Source: Flavobacterium frigoris
GTDB lineage: Bacteria > Bacteroidota > Bacteroidia > Flavobacteriales > Flavobacteriaceae
DNA: 64,000 bases
Reading direction: 5' to 3'
NCBI RefSeq assembly: GCF_900111075.1
Contig: NZ_FOFZ01000003.1
Span: 310,001 to 374,000, forward strand
The notes under the pieces were generated by a model. The model did not search any database. It saw nothing but the letters and a program-made list of their open reading frames with translations, and had not been told where the DNA came from. The position numbers and the translations under genes were made by a program. Below, piece after piece: positions 17,218-25,927 of the stretch. Position 1 is the stretch's first letter; each line of letters begins with the position of its first letter.

Positions 17218-18129
17218 TCAAAATTTTCTTTTAATATCCATCGGGGTATACCCAAAATGCTTTTTAAAACCTTTCGAAAAATTTGGATAAGTGTTAAAGC
17301 CTGTCATAGTAGCAATACTTTTTAAAGGAATCTTGGTCTGCTGAATTAAAAGATGCGCTTTTTTCAACCGCTCAATGATATAAAATTGGTAGATACTCGT
17401 CCGAAAGAGTTGCTTAAATCCGTATTTTAATTTATTTTCATTCGTACCAAAAATATAAGAGAGTTCCTTAACAGAAGGTAACGGACTATCCAAATGTTCT
17501 AAAACATAATCATAAACATTTTGAATCATTAATATATCCGAAGGTCTACTTAAGAAAATCGGTAGATCTTTACTTTCTGGAGTAATCATATCAAATTTCG
17601 AAATAGTTTCTTCTACTACAGTTGTTACGAAACTAATTAAAATTTTTGAGCAGTTCATTAGCCTTGAAATAGTACAATACACAGGAACTAATAATTTATT
17701 TTGCGCAATATAAATTAATTGCACTGTAGCATGATAGTCAGGGTCTAACAATATTTCTTCTTCTAAACGATTCCAAAAACACAATGAATCTTCGGATAAC
17801 AAATTCTTAAATAACGTATCATATAACAAATCAGGAGTTAAGTTTAATAAAACAGAGGCTTCGGAATTATAACTTTTAATGACAAAACACTCATCTAAGA
17901 TAAAAGTACTTTGAACTAGATTCCTGTAGGAATGATGAGGATTTATAAAACCCGCGTGAAAAACAGACTCCTTCATTTCCTCGGCAACCATATTCATAAG
18001 CACAACTAATCCTTCCAGTTCATCATCCTCTTCTGTTCTTTGGATTCGATTACCAAAATTACCTCCTGCCATTTCAAGAAGCATTTGAGACATACTGCGC
18101 ATACGCTGCAGATTAATTTCTTGATTCAT
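17218..18129 (-). CDS. AraC-family regulator with N-terminal sensor region
   Basis: This 303-residue protein ends in an AraC-type double helix-turn-helix of about 100 residues: VKELSYIFGTNENKLKYGFK, then IATMTGFNTYPNFSKGFKKHFGYTP. The N-terminal part has a short coiled-coil or HAMP-like start (QRTEEDDELEGLVVLMNMVAEEM) and a PAS-like region (about 65-175). No transmembrane helix is evident, so it senses a cytoplasmic signal. A STAS-like gene lies 37 bases upstream on the same strand and probably forms an operon with it. The 37-base repeats on either side are natural candidate operators. Confidence 0.88.
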   Translation of the reverse strand: MNQEINLQRMRSMSQMLLEMAGGNFGNRIQRTEEDDELEGLVVLMNMVAEEMKESVFHAGFINPHHSYRNLVQSTFILDECFVIKSYNSEASVLLNLTPDLLYDTLFKNLLSEDSLCFWNRLEEEILLDPDYHATVQLIYIAQNKLLVPVYCTISRLMNCSKILISFVTTVVEETISKFDMITPESKDLPIFLSRPSDILMIQNVYDYVLEHLDSPLPSVKELSYIFGTNENKLKYGFKQLFRTSIYQFYIIERLKKAHLLIQQTKIPLKSIATMTGFNTYPNFSKGFKKHFGYTPMDIKRKF

Positions 18130-18166
18130 AATGTGTAAATATTAGTCATAAATAAGTATCCGCTCA

Positions 18167-18544
18167 CTAGACATACTTTTCCAAAAAAACTAAAGCAGCT
18201 GATTCATCAGTAAAAATCTTAGTCGGAACACTTGGCTTACATATTTTGAGATAAAATGAGGTCATACTTAAGGAAACACTTTGATGCCCAACCAGACTTA
18301 CTGCCTTGGTAAGAATAGAGCCCGATTGCGCCAAATAGTCCCTTGCAGCTTTGTCAGAATCTACAATCCCTCTAATATCACAAAAAATAGGATAAGCCAT
18401 TTCATTTTGTAACTGAATTCGATCACCAACGATGCGTTGGGCTGCTGTTAAATTAATGACAACATTAGGCTTGTATTTAAAGAAAAGAATCTCGTTATGA
18501 ATCCAAAATTGAGCAAATTCATTATCCTGAAAAGTATGCATCAT
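18167..18544 (-). CDS. STAS/SpoIIAA-like small protein (DUF7793-like)
   Basis: This 125-residue protein is of the kind found next to AraC/PAS regulators in Flavobacteria. It opens with a beta strand (EILFFKYKPNVVINLTAA), then has a central YPIFCDIRGIVDSDKAARDYLAQ and a C-terminal P-x-K-I-F-T-D-E-S-A-A-L-V-F-L ending. This resembles the DUF7793 or SpoIIAA/STAS fold. Such proteins act as small binding or anti-sigma-antagonist-type modules. Pairing with the downstream AraC gene suggests it feeds a signal to that regulator. The family assignment is from memory of the pattern. Confidence 0.6.
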   Translation of the reverse strand: MMHTFQDNEFAQFWIHNEILFFKYKPNVVINLTAAQRIVGDRIQLQNEMAYPIFCDIRGIVDSDKAARDYLAQSGSILTKAVSLVGHQSVSLSMTSFYLKICKPSVPTKIFTDESAALVFLEKYV

Positions 18545-18652
18545 TTTTATAAAAAATTAAATAAAACGCCACAATTTAGCAAAAAAAATATTAAAAATAA
18601 TACAATTTAAATTAAATACATACAATTTGATATAAACAATCACAAATGTTAT

Positions 18653-18690
18653 CAAATCGGGAGTATCTGTTGTCATAAAAGGATTTTTTT
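18653..18690 (+). promoter_or_regulatory. 37-base conserved element, copy B (putative AraC site)
   Basis: The element repeats copy A: CAAATCGGGAGTAT, four bases, then TTGTCATAAAAGGA and a T run. It lies in the divergent spacer between the STAS-like gene (minus) and the oxoamine synthase gene (plus), 112 bases before the latter's start. That is the position expected for a regulator of both units. Confidence 0.65.
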
Positions 18691-18801
18691 ATAATTCGTT
18701 GAATCTTATTACCTTTTTATTCAGAGTTTTACGCCACAAATATCAAACTAGTAAGAGATATTCAAGTGGTTATAATTTTAAACAACTAAAACCAAAATAA
18801 T

Positions 18802-21249
18802 ATGGCAAAAATCAAACACAACAGCTTTATTGACACCGTCGATGAGGTGATCGCTGGAGCAAAAAAAGAAGGTGTGCTTCACCTTTATGCTGAAGATCAA
18901 ATTTTGAATGGACGTACCCTACAGATAAAAGGGCAAAAAATGTTTCATTTTGGCACGACAGGGTATTTGGGGCTAGAACAAGACATCCGGCTTAAAAACG
19001 CAGCAATAGCTGCTATTCAAAATTATGGTACACAATTCCCCCTATCCAAAACCTACATTTCCAATCCATTATACAATGAGCTGGAATCAAAAATTGAATC
19101 GATGTATGGAATCCCACCTATAATAACTAAAAACAGCACACTTGGTCATTTGGCAGTAATTCCAACAGTGGTAAGAGATGAAGACGGAGTAATTTTAGAC
19201 CATCAGGTACATTGGAGTGTTCAAAATGCCTGTCAATTACTAAAGATAAGAGGCATCCCGGTAGAAATGATTAGACATAATAATTTGAATATGCTTGAAG
19301 ATAAAATTAAATACCTCGCTACACGATGCAATAAAATATGGTATATGGCTGATGGGGTATATTCCATGTTTGGCGATTTCGCTCCAATACCTAATTTGAT
19401 GGAACTATGTAAAAAATACCCGCAGTTACATCTTTATTTTGATGATGTACATGGCATGAGTTGGAGAGGAAAAAATGGCACTGGATACGTATTGGATATT
19501 TTAAAAACTTTACCAGACAATGTTTTACTGTTCGGTACTTTGAGCAAAACATTTGGTGCCAGTGGAGCGACTTTAATTTGCACAGATAATCGACTGCGTG
19601 AAAAAATTAAAAACTTTGGTGGACCCCTTACTTTTTCTGCACAACTGGAACCCGCTTCTGTAGCAGCTGCAATTGCTTCAGCTGACATTCATCTTTCGAC
19701 CGAAATCACGAGCTTACAATGCGATTTATCAGAAAAGATAGAATATTTCAAATCATTATTGGTAAAAACTACCTTACCTATGATTGTCTTAAACGACTCT
19801 CCCGTTTTTTTCTTGGGTACCGCTATGCCGTTGACCGCTTATAAAATGGTGCAACGACTCTTTAATGAAGGTTTTTATGTAAATCCCGCAATATATCCTG
19901 CAGTTCCAATCAAAAATACGGGAATTCGCATTACCCTTTCCCGCCACAATCAAAAACAAGAAATAAAAGCACTAGTAGAAGCAATGGAATTCCATTTCCC
20001 TAAAGCCTTGGAAGAATCAGGTAATAGTCTAAACAAAGTAAAAAAAGCATTTGGCATCCCTGAAACAATGCCTCAAATAGAAGATGAAGAGCCAAAACCT
20101 AACTTAATAGTACAGTATGAAACATCCATAAAAAAAATAGACAAGCAAAACTGGAATAACCTTTTAGGAAAACAAAGCACATTCGACTGGGAAGGATTAT
20201 CTTTTTTGGAAAATGCTTTTTCAAATACAAATTCCCCTGAAAATAATTGGGAATTTCATTATTATGTAATAAAAGACAAAAATGAAATTCCCATACTAGC
20301 AACTTTTTTTACTTATGGACTTTGGAAGGACGATATGCTGGCACCTGAATCAATTTCACTTCAACTAGAAGAAAAAAGAAAACAAAATCCATTATACCTG
20401 ACTTCAAAAGTCTTGGGAATGGGTTCATTATTCACAGAAGGCAATCACTGTTACATCAATAAAACGCACCCCTTAGCAGAAAAAGCAATAGTACTTTTGC
20501 TGGAGCAAGTGGAAATAGTATACCATAAATTAGATGCTGACATACTCGTGTTAAGAGATTTCGAAGAAGATCAACAATTGAATCGTATTTTTCACAATCA
20601 AGGCTTCTTAAAAATTAATATGCCCGAAACCTGCATCATACAAAATAGTAAATGGAATAGTACCGAAGAATTTTCGGCGACCCTTTCCTCCCGCTCCAGA
20701 AAGCATTTCTTTAAAGAGATAGTACCTTTTGAACAAGCTTTCGATATTGTAATAAAAGATCAATTATCAGATAAAGAATTAGAACAAGCGTATTATCTGT
20801 ATCAGAATGTAAAAAATAACAATCATGCTATAAATACATTTACCTATCCAATAGAAGTATTTAAAAAAATGGAGAGTAATCGGCAATGGGAATTTATATT
20901 GTTATATCTCAAAAATGAAGAAAAAGAAGAAATCACAAACCCATTAATCGGAATTCTATTTTGTTATAAAAACACAGAACATACCTATGTTCCAGCTCTA
21001 ATAGGAATGGACTATTCCTGTGCAAAAGAATTCCAACTTTACCGACAACTCCTTTTTCAGGCAATCAAACGAGCTAGATGTTTAAACTTGAATAAAATTG
21101 ATTTTGGGGTATCTGCCACTTTCGAGAAAAGAAAACTGGGAGCCACAATAATTCCAAAAGTAGCCTATATTCAAGCCCGAGATAATTTTTCCATGGAATT
21201 AATGGGTACAATTCAAAACGAAGATAAAACACATTCAAAAACTAAATAA
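18802..21249 (+). CDS. alpha-oxoamine synthase fused to a GNAT-like domain
   Basis: This 815-residue two-domain enzyme starts with a PLP-dependent fold-type I alpha-oxoamine synthase (KBL/BioF/Spt-like, about residues 1-415). Motifs seen are FGTTGYLGL, DDVHG (D214/D215, H217) and the PLP lysine K249 in TLSKTFGASGA. Such enzymes join an amino acid to an acyl thioester with loss of CO2. The C-terminal half (about 440-800) resembles a BioF2/Acetyltransf_6 GNAT-type acyltransferase (SSRSRKHFFKEI, LNKIDFGVSATFEKRKLGA). Fusion suggests that an acylated amino ketone is made and then acylated or transferred again, perhaps a sphingoid- or sulfonolipid-like product. The substrate cannot be read from sequence. 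It has its own promoter region with the 37-base element. Confidence 0.8.
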   Translation: MAKIKHNSFIDTVDEVIAGAKKEGVLHLYAEDQILNGRTLQIKGQKMFHFGTTGYLGLEQDIRLKNAAIAAIQNYGTQFPLSKTYISNPLYNELESKIESMYGIPPIITKNSTLGHLAVIPTVVRDEDGVILDHQVHWSVQNACQLLKIRGIPVEMIRHNNLNMLEDKIKYLATRCNKIWYMADGVYSMFGDFAPIPNLMELCKKYPQLHLYFDDVHGMSWRGKNGTGYVLDILKTLPDNVLLFGTLSKTFGASGATLICTDNRLREKIKNFGGPLTFSAQLEPASVAAAIASADIHLSTEITSLQCDLSEKIEYFKSLLVKTTLPMIVLNDSPVFFLGTAMPLTAYKMVQRLFNEGFYVNPAIYPAVPIKNTGIRITLSRHNQKQEIKALVEAMEFHFPKALEESGNSLNKVKKAFGIPETMPQIEDEEPKPNLIVQYETSIKKIDKQNWNNLLGKQSTFDWEGLSFLENAFSNTNSPENNWEFHYYVIKDKNEIPILATFFTYGLWKDDMLAPESISLQLEEKRKQNPLYLTSKVLGMGSLFTEGNHCYINKTHPLAEKAIVLLLEQVEIVYHKLDADILVLRDFEEDQQLNRIFHNQGFLKINMPETCIIQNSKWNSTEEFSATLSSRSRKHFFKEIVPFEQAFDIVIKDQLSDKELEQAYYLYQNVKNNNHAINTFTYPIEVFKKMESNRQWEFILLYLKNEEKEEITNPLIGILFCYKNTEHTYVPALIGMDYSCAKEFQLYRQLLFQAIKRARCLNLNKIDFGVSATFEKRKLGATIIPKVAYIQARDNFSMELMGTIQNEDKTHSKTK

Positions 21250-21371
21250 AATTTGATTTTTATCAACTTATTGCAAAACCACTAAAAAACAAAAATCAAT
21301 CCAATTTTCCCCTCCTCTTTTTCTTGCTCCCCTCCTTCGAAGGGGCTGGGGAGAGGATAAACCAAAAACAT

Positions 21372-22205
21372 ATGCTAAAAATTACTGTAGAAGAGTTTGA
21401 TGAAAAACTTAAATTGATAATTAATTCTGACGAAAATCATCTTAAAAAAGCAACTGATGGTATTCATTTATGCAACAAAACACTAGCCGACATGAAAGAG
21501 AGAGTCGAGCAAAACGATTTTGAAACGACACCTGACGAGATTGATTTTTTTAAAAATATCAAACCCCTTCCAATGAGTTACCTTATCTATTTTACAGAAC
21601 TGCGTTCTTGCGAACTACGCAAACCTAAAGCAGGCACGTCCTATCAAATAGATTTTTTCGAAAAGGAAATGCGGAAAATCAATAAGTTCTTTTCTCGCAA
21701 TCTGGACTTTGTTAATTATATGGAGCAAGGATACACCTATATTGATCATCAATTTTTCACAAGAAACCCCGGAAATAGTTTTCCTTTCACTCCAATGACG
21801 GATTATTACCAATATCCTGAATTTTCCTCTTCACATGACATGCTTTGGGCAAAAATAAAAGCGATGTACCGCTTTATTCATTACATCCGCGAAGCAATGC
21901 AAAAACTCAATGCTGGAAATGCAATGCTATTTGACGAAAAAAAACACAAAGTTCTGCTTTGGACAGCACCCAAAACAGCACTAACAGAATTAATCTATGC
22001 CTTATACTCTAATGGGGCTTTGAACCATGGAGGTGCCGACATAAATACTATTGCGTCCTCTTTTGAAGATTTTTTCAACGTTAAAATAGACAATATCTAT
22101 AAAACCTACTCAGAGATTAAGGACCGTAAAAGTAGCAAAACAAAATTCCTGGAAGAACTGATGATGAACCTGCAACAAAAAATCCACAAAGAAGACGAAT
22201 TTTAA
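21372..22205 (+). CDS. RteC-family protein, backbone copy 1
   Basis: The ATG at 21372 gives 277 residues; a TTG further upstream would only add translated repeat sequence. The protein has the RteC layout: an N-terminal helical part, EIDFFKNIKPLPMSYLIYFTEL (about 55-75), a central F/Y-rich region, and the C-terminal KTALTELIYALYSNGALNHGGADINTI with an RKSSKTKFLEEL ending. In Bacteroides conjugative transposons RteC controls excision genes. It is the first gene of a five-gene module repeated, diverged, at 44845-48458. Confidence 0.85.
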   Translation: MLKITVEEFDEKLKLIINSDENHLKKATDGIHLCNKTLADMKERVEQNDFETTPDEIDFFKNIKPLPMSYLIYFTELRSCELRKPKAGTSYQIDFFEKEMRKINKFFSRNLDFVNYMEQGYTYIDHQFFTRNPGNSFPFTPMTDYYQYPEFSSSHDMLWAKIKAMYRFIHYIREAMQKLNAGNAMLFDEKKHKVLLWTAPKTALTELIYALYSNGALNHGGADINTIASSFEDFFNVKIDNIYKTYSEIKDRKSSKTKFLEELMMNLQQKIHKEDEF

Positions 22206-22596
22206 AAATCGGTATCCAATCGGTAGTACGAAAAATACACTAGAGAAATACAGCCCTAGAATTGATTGTTACACCTTACGTAATGGGACTTCGAGTATTT
22301 CTAAACTTTATAAATAGTATTCGTTTCCATCTCATATCGAGCACAATCGAGATATTAATGCCCCAGTACATTGGGGCATTTTTCATTATAAAAAGTTCAA
22401 CTGGAAATAATAAACTTTAACAGCTAAAAAAAAGAACAGCTAGAAGATACCAATACCCCCCAAAACAGGCTTTAAATAATATTGAAATGTTAAATTTCTT
22501 CGGTACTACGAAGCGTATGGGGATAGAAAGCAAATAAAAGCAGTCAATTTTGTATCACTAAAAAACACAATAGATACAAAATCAAATTACTTTCAA
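22206..22596. other. spacer between RteC and HTH genes
   Basis: I see no gene here. The stretch holds the terminator at 22357-22380, an ATCTC...GAGAT hairpin just before it (22330-22353), and AT-rich sequence. Two GGTA(G)TACGA-like repeats lie near 22213 and 22501. Confidence 0.5.
22357..22386 (+). terminator. rho-independent terminator after RteC
   Basis: A 9-bp stem, AATGCCCCA with TGGGGCATT, has loop GTACAT and is followed by TTTTC. Confidence 0.75.
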
Positions 22597-22875
22597 ATGG
22601 CAGCAACAATTATCACAGTCGAAGATCTTAGAGACTTCAAAATTGAGTTATTAGAGGAAATCCAAAAAATATTTCAATCGCAAACTACTACGCAAACCAA
22701 AAAGTGGCTAAAATCCACAGAAGTACGCAAACTGCTAAACATCTCTCCTGGAACACTCCAAAACCTCCGCATCAACGGAACACTTTCCTATACCAAAATC
22801 GGTGGCACTATCTATTACGCCAATCAACACATTGAAAAAGTACTGGAAAATAACAAAGTCAACGCCAATCCCTAA
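22597..22875 (+). CDS. excisionase-like helix-turn-helix protein, copy 1
   Basis: This 92-residue protein has an N-terminal helix (TVEDLRDFKIELLEEIQKIF) followed by a winged-helix/MerR-like HTH_17 unit: KKWLKSTEVRKLLNISPGTLQNLRINGTL and YTKIGGTIYY. This matches the small excisionase or DNA-binding proteins that follow RteC in Bacteroidota elements. The HTH core is nearly identical to the copy at 45802-46080. Its likely job is element excision or control of the replication genes downstream. Confidence 0.85.
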   Translation: MAATIITVEDLRDFKIELLEEIQKIFQSQTTTQTKKWLKSTEVRKLLNISPGTLQNLRINGTLSYTKIGGTIYYANQHIEKVLENNKVNANP

Positions 22876-22897
22876 CTATTCAAATAGTCGCGGCTAT

Positions 22898-22990
22898 TGT
22901 CTTCCCGAGCGCGTCATGTCGAGCACAGTCGAGAGACGAGGGAACATTCTCACTATTCACCGTCATCTCACGCGCAGTCGAGAGACACAA
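22898..22990. repeat. CGAGCGC-AGTCGAG type short repeats
   Basis: Several copies of a short GC-rich palindromic sequence (CCGAGCGC, GTCGAGCACAGTCGAGAGAC, CGCGCAGTCGAGAGAC) fill the gap between the HTH and replication-like genes. Related copies are at 24579-24605 and 38053-38079. They look like small dispersed repeats rather than coding sequence. Confidence 0.55.
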
Positions 22991-23002
22991 TTCACTAAAA
23001 AT

Positions 23003-23923
23003 ATGAACTACATCAAACACCTCACCGGATTTTTCAATAAAATTAATTATGAAACCACCCTCAACCCCACCCACATTTCACTCTATTTAGCACTTTTCCA
23101 ATGTTGGAATGTGAATCGTTTCAAGAATCCAACAGGCATTTCTCGGGAAGAGATTATGAAAGCCAGTAAAATCAATTCGAAAGCGACCTATCACAAGTGT
23201 ATGAAAGAGTTGGAACTCTTAGGATTTATGGTATACAACCCAACATTCAATCCCCATTCCTGTTCCAACATCATTATGACAAATTTCTCTGAAGAAGTAA
23301 AAACAAACTCAAAATTAGCTATACCAACCCATTCAAAAAATGAACCCGTTCGCAATTTGACCGAACCAAAAAACGAACAAGTCATTGAACAGGTAAATGA
23401 ACCGCTCTATATATATAATAAAAAACAAACAGTTAAAAACAATTTAAACAATACAAAAATAGATATAGAAAAAAATTCAATCAATCAACCAGTTCAAAAT
23501 TTGAATCCTTTAAAAAATCAAAAAGAAAAAAAAGAGAAAGAAAAAAGTTGCGCCAAAAAAGAAAAGCCAATCGAACTCGATTTAATTTTTGAAGCAAACT
23601 CAAAAAATCAAACTGAAAACAGTTTGTACGAAACTGCCATTTCGAGCGAAGTCGAGAAGCCTTCACTCGAAATGATACTCGAATACTTCTCTTTCAAGGA
23701 AAGTTCCCAAACGGAAGCCAATAAGTTTTTCAATTACTACTCCAGCATCGGTTGGCTCATTGGTGGAAAAACAAAAATGAAAGATTGGAAAGCTGCAGCA
23801 AGAAACTGGATGCTAAACACAGCTAAGTTTGCTACTAACACCCAAAAATCCGATTACAACTCTCATACAAAACCAATGCACCTGCACACCATAATACAAA
23901 AAAACTATGATGAACCATTGTAA
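23003..23923 (+). CDS. replication-initiator-like protein, copy 1
   Basis: The start at 23003 (MNYIKHLTGFFNKINYETTL, 306 residues) was chosen because the second copy (46121) begins in the same way; an earlier GTG/ATG would translate repeats. The N-terminal winged helix (THISLYLALFQCWN, ISREEIMKASKINSKATYHK) is joined by a long polar linker to a C-terminal FFNYYSSIGWLIGGKTKMKDWKAAARNWM. The overall shape, HTH-linker-DnaD-like tail before a DnaC-like ATPase, is that of a plasmid or phage replisome organiser. It overlaps the ATPase gene by 17 bases. Confidence 0.7.
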   Translation: MNYIKHLTGFFNKINYETTLNPTHISLYLALFQCWNVNRFKNPTGISREEIMKASKINSKATYHKCMKELELLGFMVYNPTFNPHSCSNIIMTNFSEEVKTNSKLAIPTHSKNEPVRNLTEPKNEQVIEQVNEPLYIYNKKQTVKNNLNNTKIDIEKNSINQPVQNLNPLKNQKEKKEKEKSCAKKEKPIELDLIFEANSKNQTENSLYETAISSEVEKPSLEMILEYFSFKESSQTEANKFFNYYSSIGWLIGGKTKMKDWKAAARNWMLNTAKFATNTQKSDYNSHTKPMHLHTIIQKNYDEPL

Positions 23924-24566
23924 ATCCGTCCGTGACACCTACGTGGTTCACAAAGGTTTCAAAGTATATAACTTCCACAAATGTCTGGAATACCTAGAAA
24001 ACCAAGGAAGAACCACCTACGGAAGTTCGTTTCATATCAGCGAAATGGACCACCCTACCATATACAAATTGTTGATTTATATGATTCAAGACGAAAAAGT
24101 AGCCCTAGACCTAATGATCGATCTATCAAAAGGCATTCTAGTATCTGGAGCAATTGGTTGCGGAAAAACATCTTTAATGAACTTAGTACGACCTTTTGCC
24201 TATCATTCATCCGACTATAAAATCAAAACATGTAGAGAAGTCTCCTTTGAGTTTGCCAAAAACGGCTTTGAAGCCCTCAACTGCTACACGCTAAAGCAAG
24301 TCAATCAATCGAAACTAGCCGGTTATTGCTTTGATGATTTGGGTGCCGAACAGCAAATCAAACACTTCGGAAATGACTGCAACGTTATGGCTGAGGTACT
24401 CATCAGCCGCTACGAACAGTTTGTCGAAAACAATTCTATCACACACATCACCACCAACCTTTCCGCCTCCGAAATCGAAAACAACTACGGCAACAGACTC
24501 CGTTCCAGAATGAGAGCTATGTTCAACCTCATCACCTTCGACAAAAACACCAAAGACAAACGATAA
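23907..24566 (+). CDS. DnaC/IstB-like AAA+ ATPase, copy 1
   Basis: This 219-residue ATPase has Walker A GAIGCGKT (81-88), Walker B YCFDDLG (140-146), a sensor-1-like THITTNLS and an arginine-rich end (YGNRLRSRMRAMFNLITF). This is the pattern of helicase loaders and IstB-type proteins. It overlaps the replication-like gene, so the two are probably translated together to load a helicase on the element. The second copy, at 47119-47730, keeps all motifs. Confidence 0.82.
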   Translation: MMNHCKSVRDTYVVHKGFKVYNFHKCLEYLENQGRTTYGSSFHISEMDHPTIYKLLIYMIQDEKVALDLMIDLSKGILVSGAIGCGKTSLMNLVRPFAYHSSDYKIKTCREVSFEFAKNGFEALNCYTLKQVNQSKLAGYCFDDLGAEQQIKHFGNDCNVMAEVLISRYEQFVENNSITHITTNLSASEIENNYGNRLRSRMRAMFNLITFDKNTKDKR

Positions 24567-24578
24567 TTCAACCTTCAC

Positions 24579-24605
24579 TGTCATCCCGAGCGCAGTCGAG
24601 GGACA
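24579..24605 (+). repeat. dispersed short repeat (TCATCCCGAGCGCAGTCGAG)
   Basis: This is a common short intergenic repeat in Flavobacteria, here between the ATPase gene and the last backbone gene. A variant with TCATCCTGAGCGGAGTCGAA lies at 38053-38079. Confidence 0.6.
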
Positions 24606-24643
24606 TCATTCACCAAAACCCAACAACTTTTCACTACAAACAA

Positions 24644-25312
24644 ATGAGAAAAATCAACACCTTCTGGAACTGGTTCCAAGACAATAACAAAACCATCCAA
24701 AACCTCATCTTTGAAACCCCTAAAAACCAAATTCATATCATCTATTGGTTATCAAAAAACCTCAGCTACTACTGCGAAGAGCTCGACTTTATAATTCTAT
24801 TCCCTAAAAACAATGCAGATAAAACGGAACTCATCATAACCGCAAACGGTAATGTAGAATATTTCGGTCAAGTAATTAATTTAGTCGATAATGCGCCACT
24901 ATTAAGAAAATGGAAATTCACAGCATTCTTACAGTCAACCGAAAAAATTAATAGAATAATCAACGGATTGGACCAACCCTACATCATTCAGGAACTTACT
25001 TTACAATCTAATGAATCTAAATTTCTACCCATAGATTATAATCCAATAACAGCCAAAATCGACATTATCATTTTCCTGAAAGACTACAATTTGTACTGTG
25101 ATACAAAGACTTTAAAGCAAGCCATTTTTATTATACTGCATAACATTGCAGGAAAAAATATACTATCCCAAAATATTAGTTTAATTCAACTGCCCTACTC
25201 AAGCAATGGCAAACCTGCTAATAAATTTTCTGATAACGAGGAGTTGATTCATTTATTCGAATTAGAATACTACTTGGATAAATACAATCAAAGTTCTAAT
25301 AAATATTCCTAA
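24644..25312 (+). CDS. conserved hypothetical protein of the mobile backbone, copy 1
   Basis: This 222-residue protein starts RKINTFWNWFQDN and continues IIYWLSKNLSYYCEELDFIILFP. I do not recognise a domain. The same protein, clearly homologous throughout, closes the second module at 47817-48458, so it belongs to the backbone and not to the cargo. The mix of alternating strands and helices suggests a compact soluble fold. Beyond it, the 25313-25514 spacer carries only a degenerate copy of the CACTAAAAGTGGGTA repeat. Confidence 0.7.
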   Translation: MRKINTFWNWFQDNNKTIQNLIFETPKNQIHIIYWLSKNLSYYCEELDFIILFPKNNADKTELIITANGNVEYFGQVINLVDNAPLLRKWKFTAFLQSTEKINRIINGLDQPYIIQELTLQSNESKFLPIDYNPITAKIDIIIFLKDYNLYCDTKTLKQAIFIILHNIAGKNILSQNISLIQLPYSSNGKPANKFSDNEELIHLFELEYYLDKYNQSSNKYS

Positions 25313-25514
25313 GACTTCAAATTTACATCAATAAAAAAAGAGTCAAAAATCACGAAAAGTGGGTATAGTAAAATCCCCCAAAAAGTCGTTTATTTACACA
25401 AATGAAATCAAATTAAATGGTATGGAATTCTATCTAAAATAAGCATAGTCTTTATGTTTTCCCTTAATACTCTTAATTAAATAATAATTACGCCAACTAA
25501 CATTTAGAACACTA

Positions 25515-25634
25515 ATGACAGTAATAATCATAATTGGAATATTAACCTTATTAAGATATACAGCTTCAATTAAGAAAGAAGCGCCACTACAAAATACGAA
25601 TTATTCAGATTCCAATATAAAAGTAAAAAAATGA
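25515..25634 (+). CDS. 39-residue membrane peptide coupled to the TM2 gene
   Basis: ATG 25515 to TGA 25634 encodes MTVIIIIGILTLLRYTASIK and a short polar tail: one hydrophobic helix with a Lys-rich end. Its stop overlaps the start of the TM2 gene as ATGA, the classic arrangement for coupled translation, which is the main support that it is real. Function unknown. Confidence 0.45.
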   Translation: MTVIIIIGILTLLRYTASIKKEAPLQNTNYSDSNIKVKK

Positions 25635-25927
25635 AAATTAAAAATACAGCTTCTTGCCTGGCATTCTTCTTAGGTGGTATTGGAATTCATAGATTTTATT
25701 TAGGAAAAACAGCAAAAGGCATTTTCTCTCTAATTTTTTTCTGGACCTATATTCCTTTAATTATAGGTATGATCGATTTTGTAATCTTAATAACTATGTC
25801 AGAAGAAAAGTTTAATCTTAAATACAATCCAATAATAAGAAATGTAAATTCTAATCATAAAAATGAAGAGACAATACCAGAGCAATTAGTGCAAAAGTGG
25901 AAAGAGACAAAGCAAGTACCTATATAA
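25631..25927 (+). CDS. TM2-domain membrane protein
   Basis: This 98-residue protein has a TM2 domain at residues 1-60: the first helix SCLAFFLGGIGIHRFYLG carries the GIHRFYLGK turn motif, and the second is YIPLIIGMIDFVILIT. TM2 proteins are small inner-membrane proteins of unclear function, often near stress or defence genes. The frame ends at VPI-stop, but the +1 frame continues without a break (see 25897-26019), so a C-terminal extension may have been lost by frameshift. Confidence 0.85.
   Translation: MKIKNTASCLAFFLGGIGIHRFYLGKTAKGIFSLIFFWTYIPLIIGMIDFVILITMSEEKFNLKYNPIIRNVNSNHKNEETIPEQLVQKWKETKQVPI

Noticed and set aside
17143..17325. 60-residue plus-strand hydrophobic frame
   Set aside because: It overlaps the AraC gene's 3' end antisense and starts within the 37-base element.
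22802..23002. N-terminal extension of the replication-like protein
   Set aside because: The extension translates short GC-rich repeats and the end of the HTH gene; the second copy starts at the MNYIKHL equivalent.
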